The notes: generated from the letters alone by a model not told the origin. A stretch of 64,000 nucleotides of DNA from Kribbella pratensis (GCF_004365355.1 NZ_SODP01000001.1:999473-1063472), one strand, 5' to 3'. Positions 25,739 to 34,321 are shown, numbered from the stretch's first letter. Translations and numbers: made by a program.

Positions 25739-27195
25739 TCGTCACCGCACCTGACACGCTCCTGCCTGCCGAAAAGCTGGGCAGAGTGCACTTCGTAGGA
25801 ATCGGCGGAGCCGGTATGTCCGGGATCGCCCGGATCATGGCCTCGCGCGGGATCGAGGTGTCCGGATCCGACGCCAAGGACGGCAAGGTGCTCGCCGCGC
25901 TCCGCGCGCTCGGCGCGACCTGCTGGGTCGGTCACGCCGCCGAGCACGTCAAGGACGTCGACACTGTGGTGGTGTCGACCGCGATCCGCGAGACCAACCC
26001 CGAGGTGGTCGCCGCCCGCGAGGCCGGGATCCCGATCCTGCCCCGGGCCGCCGCGCTGGCCTCGGTGATGGTCGGCCGCCGCACGCTCGCGGTCGCCGGG
26101 ACGCACGGCAAGACGACCACGACGTCGATGCTCACGGTCGCGCTGCAGCACTGCGGCGCCGACCCGTCGTACGCGATCGGCGGCAACCTCAACGAGTCCG
26201 GGTCGAACGCGCACGACGGCAACGGCGACCTGTTCGTCGCCGAGGCGGACGAGTCGGACAAGTCGTTCCTGACGTACACGCCCGAGGTGTCGATCGTCAC
26301 GTCGGTCGAGCCGGACCACCTGGACAACTACGGCGACGAGGCCAGTTACCGCAAGGCGTTCGAGGAGTTCTGCGATCGCGTGCTGCCCGAGGGCTTCATG
26401 GTGATCTGCCAGGACGACGCCGGTGCCCGGCGGCTGGCGGAGTACGCGCGCGCCCGCGGCATCGACGTACGGACGTACGGCGAGTCGGAGGACGCGGATC
26501 TGCATGTCACCGAGATCACCGCGAACGGCGCCACGCAGTCGTTCGTGCCCGTGTACCGCGGCCGGAGGCTGCCGATGGTGCAGCTGCAGCAGGCGGGTAA
26601 GCACAACGCGCTGAACGCGTCGGCGGCGCTCACGGTCGGGCTGGGGCTCGGGTTCTCCGCGGCCGACCTGGCCGAGGGGCTCGCTGCGTTCACCGGCACC
26701 GGGCGGCGGTTCGAGTTCAAGGGGCTCGAGGACGGTGTGCGGGTGTTCGACTCGTACGCGCACCACCCGACCGAGCTGGCCGTCGACCTGACCGCGGCGC
26801 GCACGGTGGCGGGGGAGGGGCGCGTGATCGCGTGCTTCCAGCCGCACCTGTTCAGCCGGACGCGGATCTTCGCCAAGGAGTTCTCCGAATCGCTGGCGCT
26901 GGCCGACGAAGTCGTGGTGATGGACGTGTTCGCGGCCCGCGAGGACCCGGAGCCGGGTGTCACCGGGGCGTTGATCGCGAACCACGTGCCGCTGAAGCCG
27001 GACCAGGTCCGGTTCGAGCCGTCGTGGTCCGCCGTACCGCAGCTGGTCGCGGACCTGGCCGAGCCGGGTGATCTGGTGGTGACGCTGGGCGCGGGGGACG
27101 TGACGCTGATCGGCCCGGAAGTCGTTGGTCTGCTGGCCGAACGCGCCGCCACCCGCGAGCCTGCCGAGTCAACGCCGGTAGCTGTGGTGGAGTAA
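25735..27195 (+). CDS. murC: UDP-MurNAc L-alanine ligase MurC
   Basis: 486 residues. The N-terminal domain is HFVGIGGAGMSGIARIM. The ATP loop is VAGTHGKTTTTSMLT, followed by EADESDKSFLTYTP, SVEPDHLDNYGDE and YAHHPTELAVDL. It adds the first L-Ala to UDP-MurNAc. GTG 25735 overlaps the murG stop (GTGA). The C-terminal tail after LAERAA is short and unconserved. ftsQ begins 18 bp later. Confidence 0.96.
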   Translation: MIVTAPDTLLPAEKLGRVHFVGIGGAGMSGIARIMASRGIEVSGSDAKDGKVLAALRALGATCWVGHAAEHVKDVDTVVVSTAIRETNPEVVAAREAGIPILPRAAALASVMVGRRTLAVAGTHGKTTTTSMLTVALQHCGADPSYAIGGNLNESGSNAHDGNGDLFVAEADESDKSFLTYTPEVSIVTSVEPDHLDNYGDEASYRKAFEEFCDRVLPEGFMVICQDDAGARRLAEYARARGIDVRTYGESEDADLHVTEITANGATQSFVPVYRGRRLPMVQLQQAGKHNALNASAALTVGLGLGFSAADLAEGLAAFTGTGRRFEFKGLEDGVRVFDSYAHHPTELAVDLTAARTVAGEGRVIACFQPHLFSRTRIFAKEFSESLALADEVVVMDVFAAREDPEPGVTGALIANHVPLKPDQVRFEPSWSAVPQLVADLAEPGDLVVTLGAGDVTLIGPEVVGLLAERAATREPAESTPVAVVE

Positions 27196-27213
27196 TTGGG
27201 TGGGGTTTGTTGA

Positions 27214-27954
27214 ATGAGCCAGAGCGTTGATCTGGCTCGGGCACAGCAGCGGTTCGCGCGCCGGCAACGGCTGGTGCGCTGGCGGAGTTGGCTGCCGTGG
27301 GCGATCGGCGGCGGCCTCGTTGTCGTGGCCGGGCTGATCGTCTGGTTGTTCTACTTCTCTTCCGTGCTGGCTGTCTCGGGTGTGCGGATCAGCGGCGCCG
27401 ACACGGTGCCGCTGGCAACGATCGAGCAGACCGCGGCCGCACCGATCGGCACCCCGCTGGCGAAGGTGGACCTGCGGTCGATCGCCGACCGGGTGCGGAC
27501 GATCCCGGCGGTCGCGGACGCGCAGGTGACCCGCGCCTGGCCGAACAAGATCGTGATCGTCGTCACCGAACGGGTTCCGGTCGTGGTCGTCACGGACGGC
27601 TCGCGCTACGAACTGGTCGACGCGACCGGTACGTCGTACCGCACCGTGCCCGACCGGCCGGCCGGACTGCCGGAGGCGAAGGTCACCGGCGTACGGCGCG
27701 ACGTCACGATCCATTCGGTGGTGACGGTTTCGGCCGCCCTGCCGGAGACCTTGCGGGCGCAGGTGCGTTCGATCTCGGCAGCGTCGCCGGACTCGATCAC
27801 GCTGAACCTGAGCTCGGATGTGAAGGTCGTTTGGGGTAGTTCCGATGACAGTGCGCGCAAGGCCGGGGTACTGAGCGTGCTGATGAAGCGCCAGGCGAAG
27901 GTGTACGACGTCTCGGCGCCCGATCTCCCTGTCACCAAAGGGGAAAAGCGATGA
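27214..27954 (+). CDS. ftsQ: Cell division protein FtsQ
   Basis: 246 residues. A basic cytosolic N-terminus (about 1-28) is followed by a single membrane helix (WAIGGGLVVVAGLIVWLFYF, about 29-48). The POTRA domain (VLAVSGVRISGADTVPLATI) comes next, then the beta domain containing RAWPNKIVIVVTERVPV. It is the FtsQLB scaffold at the division site. The position between murC and ftsZ is canonical. It is followed by about 170 bp before ftsZ, where a separate ftsZ promoter could lie. Confidence 0.95.
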   Translation: MSQSVDLARAQQRFARRQRLVRWRSWLPWAIGGGLVVVAGLIVWLFYFSSVLAVSGVRISGADTVPLATIEQTAAAPIGTPLAKVDLRSIADRVRTIPAVADAQVTRAWPNKIVIVVTERVPVVVVTDGSRYELVDATGTSYRTVPDRPAGLPEAKVTGVRRDVTIHSVVTVSAALPETLRAQVRSISAASPDSITLNLSSDVKVVWGSSDDSARKAGVLSVLMKRQAKVYDVSAPDLPVTKGEKR

Positions 27955-28125
27955 AGTATCACATCCCGGGACAGTGTGGTTTCTTGGCGGCGAGGCGCGT
28001 GGACAGCGCCAGAAGGCGTCACGTACCGTGCGGCGTAATCTAAAGTTGACATAAGTCTAAGCATGTACTTGAGGTTCAGTCTTTTCGCTGGACAACGGGA
28101 AAGCAACGAGGCGAGAGGCGCGGAC

Positions 28126-29781
28126 GTGGCGGCACCGCAGAACTACCTGGCACTCATCAAGGTCGTAGGTATCGGCGGGGGCGGCGTGAACGCCGTCAAC
28201 CGGATGATCGAGCACGGTCTGAAGGGCGTTGAGTTCATCGCCATCAACACCGACGCGCAAGCGCTGTTGATGAGCGACGCGGACGTCAAGCTCGACATCG
28301 GCCGCGAGGAGACCCGTGGTCTGGGCGCCGGCGCGAACCCGGCGATCGGGCAGAAGGCTGCCGAGGACCACGCGGAGGAGATCGAGGAGGCGCTGAAGGG
28401 CGCCGACATGGTCTTCGTCACCGCCGGTGAGGGCGGCGGCACCGGCACCGGCGGCGCGCCGGTGGTGGCGCGCATCGCCCGCTCGCTCGGCGCGCTGACC
28501 ATCGGTGTGGTGACGCGGCCGTTCTCGTTCGAGGGCAAGCGGCGCGCGACCCAGGCGGAGGACGGCATCGCCACCCTCCGCGAGGAGGTCGACACGCTGA
28601 TAGTGATTCCGAACGACCGCCTGCTGACGATCTCCGACCGCGCCGTCTCCGTGCTGGACGCGTTCAAGCAGGCCGACCAGGTGCTGCTGCAGGGTGTCTC
28701 CGGCATCACCGACCTGATCACCACGCCCGGTCTGATCAACGTCGACTTCGCCGACGTCAAGGCGGTCATGTCGAACGCCGGCTCCGCGCTGATGGGCATC
28801 GGCTCGTCCCGCGGCGAGGACCGCGCGGTCGCGGCCGCCGAGGCGGCCATCTCGTCTCCGTTGCTTGAGGCAAGTATCGAGGGTGCGCACGGCGTGCTGC
28901 TGTCGATCGCGGGCGGATCCGACCTGGGCCTGTTCGAGATCAACGAGGCGGCGCAGCTGGTCTCGGAGTCCGCGCACTCCGACGCGAACATCATCTTCGG
29001 CGCGGTCATCGACGACGCCCTCGGTGACGAGGTCCGCGTCACGGTGATCGCAGCCGGCTTCGACGGCGGCATGCCCAAGCGTCGCGAACAGGCGATGAAC
29101 CAGGCGCGGCCCCAGTCCTCGCGCCCCCAGAGCTACTCGGCCCCGATGACCGGCACCTCAACCCCGCCGGGCCAGCAGTCCGGCCAGCCCGGCGGCCAGC
29201 AGTCCGGTCAACCTGGGACCGGCTCGCCGTCCGCGGGTCAGTTCACCGGTGGCCAGCAGGGCGCAAGCCAGCCTGGGACCGGCTCAGTGTCCGGCGGTCA
29301 GTTCGGCGGCGGCCAGCAAGGCACGGGCCAGCCCGGGCAGACTCCAGGCGCCGCCCAGCCGACGCAGCAGAGCGCGCCGACGCATTCGGTGCCCGGCCAG
29401 CAGCCGGGTCAGACTCAGGCGGCCCCCACGGGCCAGCCGACCGACGACACGGTCCCGGTCCCGGCTCCCACCGAGCCACGCCCGGGCGTCGGTACGACGA
29501 ACTCCGCCCGCCCGCAGTCCGGCGACCCGGTCCGCACTGTCCAGCCAGGTCAGTCGGCCCCGCACACCCCCGCCTCGCCGACCGCTCCGTCGACCCAGCA
29601 CTCCTGGCCGACGAACGGTCCGAGCAGCAGCGGCGGCAATGGGATTGGCAGCGGCGGCGGCAATGGGAGCGGCAGCGGCAGCGGTGCGGGTGCCGCCGGC
29701 ACCAACCAGACACCGCCGTCCAGCCGCCCGAAGAAGCCGGAGCCCGAGGAAGACCTCGACATCCCCGACTTCCTGAAGTAA
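28126..29781 (+). CDS. ftsZ: Cell division GTPase FtsZ with a very long disordered linker
   Basis: 551 residues. The tubulin-like GTPase core (about 1-316) has [13 protein letters not shown], the signature [13 protein letters not shown] and the T7-loop region [12 protein letters not shown] Gly/Gln/Pro/Ser-rich linker of roughly 215 residues (about 320-537) contains imperfect repeats of [12 protein letters not shown]. The conserved C-terminal peptide [11 protein letters not shown] follows. GTG 28126 gives the family N-terminus [12 protein letters not shown]. The frame extends upstream but without homology. The linker makes this protein about 150 residues longer than typical actinobacterial FtsZ. 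Confidence 0.96.
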   Translation: MAAPQNYLALIKVVGIGGGGVNAVNRMIEHGLKGVEFIAINTDAQALLMSDADVKLDIGREETRGLGAGANPAIGQKAAEDHAEEIEEALKGADMVFVTAGEGGGTGTGGAPVVARIARSLGALTIGVVTRPFSFEGKRRATQAEDGIATLREEVDTLIVIPNDRLLTISDRAVSVLDAFKQADQVLLQGVSGITDLITTPGLINVDFADVKAVMSNAGSALMGIGSSRGEDRAVAAAEAAISSPLLEASIEGAHGVLLSIAGGSDLGLFEINEAAQLVSESAHSDANIIFGAVIDDALGDEVRVTVIAAGFDGGMPKRREQAMNQARPQSSRPQSYSAPMTGTSTPPGQQSGQPGGQQSGQPGTGSPSAGQFTGGQQGASQPGTGSVSGGQFGGGQQGTGQPGQTPGAAQPTQQSAPTHSVPGQQPGQTQAAPTGQPTDDTVPVPAPTEPRPGVGTTNSARPQSGDPVRTVQPGQSAPHTPASPTAPSTQHSWPTNGPSSSGGNGIGSGGGNGSGSGSGAGAAGTNQTPPSSRPKKPEPEEDLDIPDFLK

Positions 29782-29857
29782 GCCCGGACCGAGGGGCAGA
29801 AGGCGGGGGAGGCGAGCGAGACCTCCCGCCCGGCCAGGCGCCGGGGCCCACGCCATC

Positions 29858-29903
29858 AAGCCGGGGGCTGAGACAGGTTATTTCCTGTCCCAGCCCCCGG
29901 CTT
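29858..29903 (+). terminator. Hairpin after ftsZ
   Basis: A 20-nt arm at 29858-29877 (AAGCCGGGGGCTGAGACAGG) pairs with 29884-29903 with a single mismatch and a 6-nt loop TTATTT. It lies 77 bp past the ftsZ stop. The 3' arm is also the first unit of the 20-bp tandem repeat. It is a plausible transcription terminator for the dcw cluster. Confidence 0.6.
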
Positions 29904-30000
29904 CCTGTCCCAGCCCCCGGTTCTGGTCTCAGGGCCCCGGCTTCTTGTCCCAGCCCGGGGCTTCTTGTCCCAGCTCCCGGCTTCTTGTCCCAGCCCCGGG
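29881..30000. repeat. 20-bp tandem repeat, six units
   Basis: Six units with an exact 20-bp period: starts at 29881, 29901, 29921, 29941, 29961 and 29981. Consensus CTTCTTGTCCCAGCCCCCGG. Unit 3 is the most divergent (TTCTGGTCTCAGGGCCCCGG). It lies between the ftsZ stop and a decayed copy of the ftsZ end. Confidence 0.9.
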
Positions 30001-30004
30001 TCGG

Positions 30005-30055
30005 GCCGCCCGAAGAAGCCGGAGCCCGAGGAAGACCCCGGACTTCCTCAAGTAA
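30005..30055 (+). pseudogene. Decayed second copy of the ftsZ 3' end
   Basis: Bases 30005-30037 are identical over 33 positions to 29723-29755, which encode [10 protein letters not shown] near the FtsZ C-terminus. After that the copy lacks 8 bases, shifting the frame, and then resembles the ftsZ end again (GGACTTCCTCAAGTAA against CGACTTCCTGAAGTAA). No functional reading frame is supported. Confidence 0.85.
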
Positions 30056-30057
30056 CT

Positions 30058-30126
30058 CCCCAACCTTGTGCACCCACCAACCACTTTGCGCTCGCGAAAC
30101 TGGTTGGTGGGTGCACAAGGTTGGGG
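30058..30126. terminator. Perfect 26-bp inverted repeat between convergent genes
   Basis: Arm 30058-30083 (CCCCAACCTTGTGCACCCAC, then CAACCA) is perfectly complementary to 30101-30126, with a 17-nt loop. It sits 4 bp from the end of the convergent ArsR-type gene (30131) and downstream of ftsZ, so it could terminate transcription from both sides. Confidence 0.75.
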
Positions 30127-30130
30127 CTCG

Positions 30131-30646
30131 TCAGGCAGGCGGGGCGGGCTGGCGGGGGCGGTAGACGGTGACGAGAACGCCGTAGCGGGACTCGGCTGGG
30201 CCGGCGTCGGTGAGTTCGTGGACCATTCGGTCGAGTGTCGCGGCGAGTTCCGCGGCCTGGGCGGCGGTGAGCCGGATGTTCCGCAGGTTGAACAGCGGGT
30301 CGTCGTCCGCGCTCTCGAGCTCGGCGGCGACAGCCTGGAGAGCGACGGTGTTGGCCGCCCGCGCGCCTTCACCGACGAAGTCGAACCGACGCACCGACCG
30401 TCGGTAGTACTGCTCGGTCCCGCCGCGCACCTGCCGGGTCTCGGCCACGTGCACCATCCCGGCGTCACGCAGTACGCCCAGGTGGTGGGCGACGTTGCCT
30501 TTGGCTGTCCCGAGCGCAGCGGCCAGCTGGCTGATCGTGGCCGCCTCCTGCCCGAGCGCGAACAGCAAGCGGTGCCGTAGCGGGTGCCCGAGCGCCTTGA
30601 ACTGCGCGGCGCTCGACACCTCCAGGTGATCGACAATCTCGGCCAT
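30131..30646 (-). CDS. ArsR-type winged-helix transcriptional regulator
   Basis: 171 residues. An N-terminal winged helix (about 8-85) contains FKALGHPLRHRLLFALGQ and the recognition region AKGNVAHHLGVLRDAGMV. A C-terminal region with two helices follows (AAQAAELAATLDRMVHEL). No metal-binding Cys motif is present, so it probably senses something other than metals. It is divergent from an S41 peptidase gene, with dyad-symmetric sequence overlapping both -35 regions, so joint regulation of the two genes is likely. Confidence 0.85.
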   Translation of the reverse strand: MAEIVDHLEVSSAAQFKALGHPLRHRLLFALGQEAATISQLAAALGTAKGNVAHHLGVLRDAGMVHVAETRQVRGGTEQYYRRSVRRFDFVGEGARAANTVALQAVAAELESADDDPLFNLRNIRLTAAQAAELAATLDRMVHELTDAGPAESRYGVLVTVYRPRQPAPPA

Positions 30647-30651
30647 GGATC

Positions 30652-30681
30652 AAGCGTCGAGATTTCTTGACGCTTTGTCAA
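30652..30681. promoter_or_regulatory. Nested operator dyads in the ArsR/S41 divergent promoter
   Basis: AAGCGTC (30652-30658) and GACGCTT (30669-30675) form a perfect 7-bp dyad. TTGAC (30667-30671) and GTCAA (30677-30681) form a second one overlapping it. TTGACG on the plus strand and TTGACA on the minus strand are the probable -35 boxes of the two genes. A bound regulator would block both. Confidence 0.6.
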
Positions 30682-30703
30682 ACCGCGTGCTCTACTGCTG
30701 CCC
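30667..30703 (+). promoter_or_regulatory. Promoter of the S41 peptidase gene (leaderless)
   Basis: -35 TTGACG (30667-30672), 18-bp spacer, -10 TCTACT (30691-30696), then seven bases to the ATG at 30704. The transcript would start at or next to the start codon. No Shine-Dalgarno is present. Confidence 0.6.
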
Positions 30704-31687
30704 ATGCACACCGAAGAGATCAGGGCCGTCGTCGGCCGGCTGGGCGCGCTCGTCGCGGAGTACTACGTCTTCCCCGAGATTGGCGCCGAGGTCGCGGACC
30801 GGCTCGCCGCGGCCGTCGCCGAAGGTCGGTACGACGACCTCGCGACGCCGGAGCAGTTGGCCGAGCGAGTCACGGCCGACCTGCAGGTCGGAAATCGCGA
30901 CAAACATCTGCGCCTCATCTTCCGCCGCGACGGACTGCCGGACGAGACCGACCCGGTGGCCGAGGAAGCGCATTGGCGGCGCCGTGCAGCGCTCGACGCC
31001 GGCGGGATGGCGCGCGTCGAACGGCTCGACGGCAACATCGGGCTGCTGGAGATCCGGCCGTTGCTCTATCCCCCCAATCTGGCCGGACCGGCGGTCACGG
31101 CAGCGATGTCGCTGCTCGCATCGACCGACGCTCTGCTCATCGATCTGCGCCGCTGTGTGGGTGGATCGCCCGATCAGGTCGCCTATGTCTGCAGTCATCT
31201 GCTCGACTCCGACGAGGCGATCCATCTGCACGATCTGGTCAAACCGGCCGACGGTTCGACGCGGCAGTTCTGGACCACGCCGTACGTGCCGGGTCCGCGG
31301 TTCAGCGGCACCAAGCCGATCTGGGTTCTGACCAGCCCCGCGACGTTCTCGGGCGGCGAGGAGTTGGCGTACAACCTGCAGCAGTTCGGGCGGGCCGTCG
31401 TCGTGGGCGAGCGGACCGGCGGCGGGGCGCACCCGCGCGAGGGGTTCAAGTTGCACGAGCAGCTCGAGGCGAGTGTGCCGGTGGCGCGTTCGGTGAGCTC
31501 GATCACGGGGACCAACTGGGAAGGCACCGGCGTCGTTCCCGACCTCGACGTACCGGCGGATGAGGCCTTCGCCTACGCGTATCGCCTGGCGGCCGAGTAT
31601 GTGCTCGAGTTGCCGTCCGAGCCCGAGCGGAACGGTGTGACCGACGAGGCGCGGGCGGTGCTGGGTGCGGGCGTCGCCGCTGGGTAA
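30704..31687 (+). CDS. S41 family (tail-specific protease-like) peptidase
   Basis: 327 residues. An N-terminal helical region (about 1-100) is followed by an S41 core: NIGLLEIRPLL, ALLIDLRRCVGGSPDQVAYV and TSPATFSGGEELAYNLQQF, with the nucleophilic Ser expected in TFSGGEE. VVGERTGGGAHP and GTNWEGTGVVPDL follow. No signal peptide and no PDZ domain are evident, so it is probably cytosolic. Related proteins are annotated as retinol-binding-like S41 peptidases. Its TAA stop lies inside the -10 hexamer of pgeF. Confidence 0.85.
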   Translation: MHTEEIRAVVGRLGALVAEYYVFPEIGAEVADRLAAAVAEGRYDDLATPEQLAERVTADLQVGNRDKHLRLIFRRDGLPDETDPVAEEAHWRRRAALDAGGMARVERLDGNIGLLEIRPLLYPPNLAGPAVTAAMSLLASTDALLIDLRRCVGGSPDQVAYVCSHLLDSDEAIHLHDLVKPADGSTRQFWTTPYVPGPRFSGTKPIWVLTSPATFSGGEELAYNLQQFGRAVVVGERTGGGAHPREGFKLHEQLEASVPVARSVSSITGTNWEGTGVVPDLDVPADEAFAYAYRLAAEYVLELPSEPERNGVTDEARAVLGAGVAAG

Positions 31688-31696
31688 TCTTCAGTC
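31685..31696 (+). promoter_or_regulatory. Candidate leaderless promoter -10 of pgeF
   Basis: TAATCT at 31685-31690 with six bases to GTG 31697. The first three bases are also the stop codon of the upstream S41 gene. No clear -35 was identified. Confidence 0.45.
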
Positions 31697-32422
31697 GTGT
31701 TCGGCTACGACGAGGTTCTCTCCGCCGCCCGGGTCGTCTTCACCGATCGGTACGGCGGCGCCAGCAAACCGCCGTACGGCGAATTCAACCTCGGTGGGTA
31801 CGGCGAGGACGCCGAGCGGATCGCCGAGAACTTCCGCCGGGTCGCGACCGCCTTCGAGGTGGAGCCCGACGCGGTCGTCCGGGTCAGCCAGGTCCACGGA
31901 CGCGACGTCCACGTCGTCGGGCCGGACGACGCGCTACCGCTCGAGCAGAACCCGAAGGCCGACGGGCTCGTCACGACACGCTCCGACGTGGTGCTGGCCG
32001 TCCGCGCCGCGGACTGCCTGCCCGTCTTGCTGGTTGGAGACGGCGTCATCGGTGCGGCCCACTCCGGACGCAAGGGCATGTACGTCGGCATCGTGCCGGC
32101 GACCGTCGACGCGATGCGCGACCTCGGCGCTTCGCACATCACCGCCGTACTCGGACCGTATGCCTGCGGGAAGTGCTACGAAGTACCCGAAGAGATGCGC
32201 GCCGAGGTCGCCGAGCGCGTACCGGCGGCGTACTCCGAGACGAGTTGGGGGACACCCGCGCTCGACGTGGCTGCCGGGGTGAAGGCGCAACTGGCCGAGC
32301 TCGACGTCGAGGTGATCGACGCGACCGCGTGCACGATCGAGTCCGGCAACTTGTACTCGTACCGGCGCGAAGGCCCGACCAGCGGCCGGATGGCCGGCCT
32401 CATCAAGCTGGTGACGCGATGA
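31697..32422 (+). CDS. pgeF: PgeF/YfiH family (polyphenol oxidase/purine nucleoside phosphorylase-like, LACC1-type)
   Basis: 241 residues. Metal-binding and active-site motifs are LAVRAADCLPVLLV, GAAHSGRKGMYVG and LGPYACGKCYEVPEE. Family members have been described as multi-copper oxidases, as nucleoside phosphorylases, and as editing factors for peptidoglycan precursors (E. coli PgeF). Its place after ftsZ beside yggS and sepF is typical of actinobacteria. GTG 31697 lies six bases after TAATCT, suggesting a leaderless transcript. The stop overlaps yggS (GATGA). Confidence 0.88.
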   Translation: MFGYDEVLSAARVVFTDRYGGASKPPYGEFNLGGYGEDAERIAENFRRVATAFEVEPDAVVRVSQVHGRDVHVVGPDDALPLEQNPKADGLVTTRSDVVLAVRAADCLPVLLVGDGVIGAAHSGRKGMYVGIVPATVDAMRDLGASHITAVLGPYACGKCYEVPEEMRAEVAERVPAAYSETSWGTPALDVAAGVKAQLAELDVEVIDATACTIESGNLYSYRREGPTSGRMAGLIKLVTR

Positions 32423-33132
32423 CGGATCGCGCCGACGAGCTGCGCGGCAACCTGCTGCACGTTCGGGAGCGGATCGAGAAGGCTTGTCAGGCGGCCGGGA
32501 GATCCCGGGACGAGGTCACCCTCGTCGCGATCACCAAAACCTTTCCAGTCAGCGATGTGCGGGCACTGGCGGCCCTCGGGGTCCGGGACGTCGGGGAGAA
32601 CCGTGAGCAGGAGCTCAAGGTGAAGGCGCCGGAGTGCACGGACCTCACCTGGCACTTCGTCGGCCAGCTGCAGTCGAAGAAGGCCAGGTCTGTTGTCCGG
32701 AACGCGTCGATCGTCCACTCCGTCGATCGATCGTCACTCGTCGAAGCGCTGTCCAAGGCCGCGGTCGCCGAGGAGAAGACGGTGCGCTGCCTGATCCAGG
32801 TGAGCCTTGCGGCGTACGGACCGGCCGAGGCGGCGACCGGCGCGGGGCGTGGCGGCGTCGAGCCTTCCGACGTACCCGAACTGGCCGCGGCGATCGCGGC
32901 AGCGGACGCACTGGAGCTCGGGGGAGTGATGGCTGTCGCGCCGTTGGGATCGGACCCCGGCGAAGCCTTCGCCGGCCTGCGGGACGTAGCGTTGGGGCTA
33001 CGCTCCGAACACCCCGGCGCCGACTGGATCTCGGCCGGAATGACCGGTGATCTGGAGGCCGCGATCAAGCATGGCGCGACACACGTCCGGCTCGGGCGCG
33101 CCTTACTCGGTACGCGTCCTCCACTCGGTTAG
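32419..33132 (+). CDS. yggS: YggS family PLP-homeostasis protein
   Basis: 237 residues, a single PLP-dependent TIM barrel of the YggS/PLPBP type. The PLP lysine lies in LVAITKTFPVSDV. Other conserved blocks are DVGENREQELKVKAPE, WHFVGQLQSKKARSV, the phosphate loop GLRSEHPGADWISAGMTGDL and HVRLGRALLG. It keeps PLP and amino-acid pools balanced and has no known catalytic reaction. ATG 32419 overlaps the pgeF stop, and translation is coupled. Confidence 0.93.
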   Translation: MTDRADELRGNLLHVRERIEKACQAAGRSRDEVTLVAITKTFPVSDVRALAALGVRDVGENREQELKVKAPECTDLTWHFVGQLQSKKARSVVRNASIVHSVDRSSLVEALSKAAVAEEKTVRCLIQVSLAAYGPAEAATGAGRGGVEPSDVPELAAAIAAADALELGGVMAVAPLGSDPGEAFAGLRDVALGLRSEHPGADWISAGMTGDLEAAIKHGATHVRLGRALLGTRPPLG

Positions 33133-33213
33133 TGTCGACATCGTGCAGGTTTTGCTTCCTGCTCACCGTTGTACTCGAAGTCTCGTCGAACCGGATCGAG
33201 GTGCTGGAGGGCC

Positions 33214-33768
33214 ATGAGCGGCGCACTGCGCAAGATGGGTGTGTACCTCGGCTTGGTCGAGGACGGGGAGCGCTACAACGCGCGGTACGACGACTACGAG
33301 TACGACGAGTACGACGATGACGCAGTCGACGATGTTGACGGGGACTCCCACGAGACCGAGCCGGTACCTGCCGGCCGGGAGAGCCGCGAAGCTCGCGAGC
33401 ACCGCGAGGACCGTGAGAACACCAGCGGCGCCACGGTCAGCAAGTTCCCAGACCGGCGCGGGGTCGCGCCGTCCCCGGAGGTTACCGAGTTGGCCCGCAT
33501 CACCACCGTGCACCCGCGCAGCTACAACGAGGCGCGCGTCATCGGTGAGCATTTCCGCGACGGCACCCCCGTCATCATGAACCTGACCGAGATGGATCAC
33601 GCGGACGCCAAGCGACTGGTCGACTTCGCCGCCGGGCTGATCTTCTGCTGCCGTGGATCGATCGAGCGGATCACCACCAAGGTGTTCCTGGTCTGCCCGC
33701 CGAACGTCACGGTCGCCGCCGAGGAGAAGGAGAAGATCGCCGCGGACGGGTTCTACAACCAGAGCTGA
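33214..33768 (+). CDS. sepF: Cell division protein SepF
   Basis: 184 residues. The N-terminal membrane-targeting helix is [18 protein letters not shown]. An acidic linker rich in Asp/Tyr/Glu (about 20-60) and an Arg/Glu stretch follow. The SepF core (about 95-175) has [37 protein letters not shown] and [12 protein letters not shown]. It anchors FtsZ to the membrane by binding the FtsZ C-terminal peptide, the sequence found duplicated at 30005-30055. ATG 33214 follows CTGGAGGG. Confidence 0.95.
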   Translation: MSGALRKMGVYLGLVEDGERYNARYDDYEYDEYDDDAVDDVDGDSHETEPVPAGRESREAREHREDRENTSGATVSKFPDRRGVAPSPEVTELARITTVHPRSYNEARVIGEHFRDGTPVIMNLTEMDHADAKRLVDFAAGLIFCCRGSIERITTKVFLVCPPNVTVAAEEKEKIAADGFYNQS

Positions 33769-33818
33769 TGCTCTGGTTGGCTCCTGGCCTTCCGCCGTCT
33801 TCTACACTCATTGACGAC

Positions 33819-34124
33819 ATGGTTGCTCTAGCGCTCGTCCTCAGTGTTCTCAGCTGGGTGCTGCTCGCCTTCTTCCTGGTGCTGGTGGCGCGGTTCGTGC
33901 TCAGTCTGATCGTCATGTTCGCGCCCCAGTGGCACCCGAAGGGTCCGCTGCTCCTGTTCTTCGAGCTGATCTACTCGATCACCGATCCGCTGCTGAAGCC
34001 GTTGCGGCGGATCCTGCCCCCGATCGGGGCGGGCGGGGTGCGGATCGACCTGTCCATGCTGATGCTGTTCGTCATCGTCTCGGTGGCGATGTCCATCAAC
34101 TCAACGGCTTTGCGGTCGTTGTGA
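33819..34124 (+). CDS. YggT family membrane protein
   Basis: 101 residues. Two hydrophobic segments (about 2-30 and 75-97) flank the YggT signature ITDPLLKPLRRILPPIGAGG. Function is unclear. YggT proteins have been linked to osmotic stress and to division-site assembly. ATG 33819 was preferred to the frame opening at 33768, which overlaps sepF. TACACT at 33803-33808 may be its own -10, giving a very short leader. Placed between sepF and divIVA as usual. Confidence 0.88.
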   Translation: MVALALVLSVLSWVLLAFFLVLVARFVLSLIVMFAPQWHPKGPLLLFFELIYSITDPLLKPLRRILPPIGAGGVRIDLSMLMLFVIVSVAMSINSTALRSL

Positions 34125-34207
34125 GGGTGGGAAACGCGAGGACAGGGTAGGTAGAGTCTCGGGAAAACGGGGCAGTGTCTACCAGGCCGCTCCGCTGGGC
34201 AGGACCG

Positions 34208-34237
34208 TTGTCGACCGCCCGGATTCCGTCATAAGAC
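34208..34237 (+). promoter_or_regulatory. Possible divIVA promoter
   Basis: TTGTCG (34208-34213), 18-bp spacer, TAAGAC (34232-34237), about 85 bp upstream of the divIVA ATG. The hexamers are reasonable but not strong, so this is a suggestion only. Confidence 0.35.
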
Positions 34238-34321
34238 AACGAAGCGATAACGTGATCTACTGAGTCGCCGGGGTGCAACACCACGGGGACTCCGCCAAGA
34301 CACAGACAAACGAGGTGAAAG

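Noticed and set aside
28046-28075. TTGACA at 28046 as the -35 of an ftsZ promoter
   Set aside because: A good -35 hexamer, but no convincing -10 at 16-18 bp, so no promoter was called. A promoter in this 170-bp gap remains possible.
29965-30171. 67-residue open frame containing [10 protein letters not shown] as a small FtsZ-peptide gene
   Set aside because: The frame shifts within the FtsZ-like segment, so the SepF-binding end is lost. No Shine-Dalgarno. Explained as a decayed duplicate.
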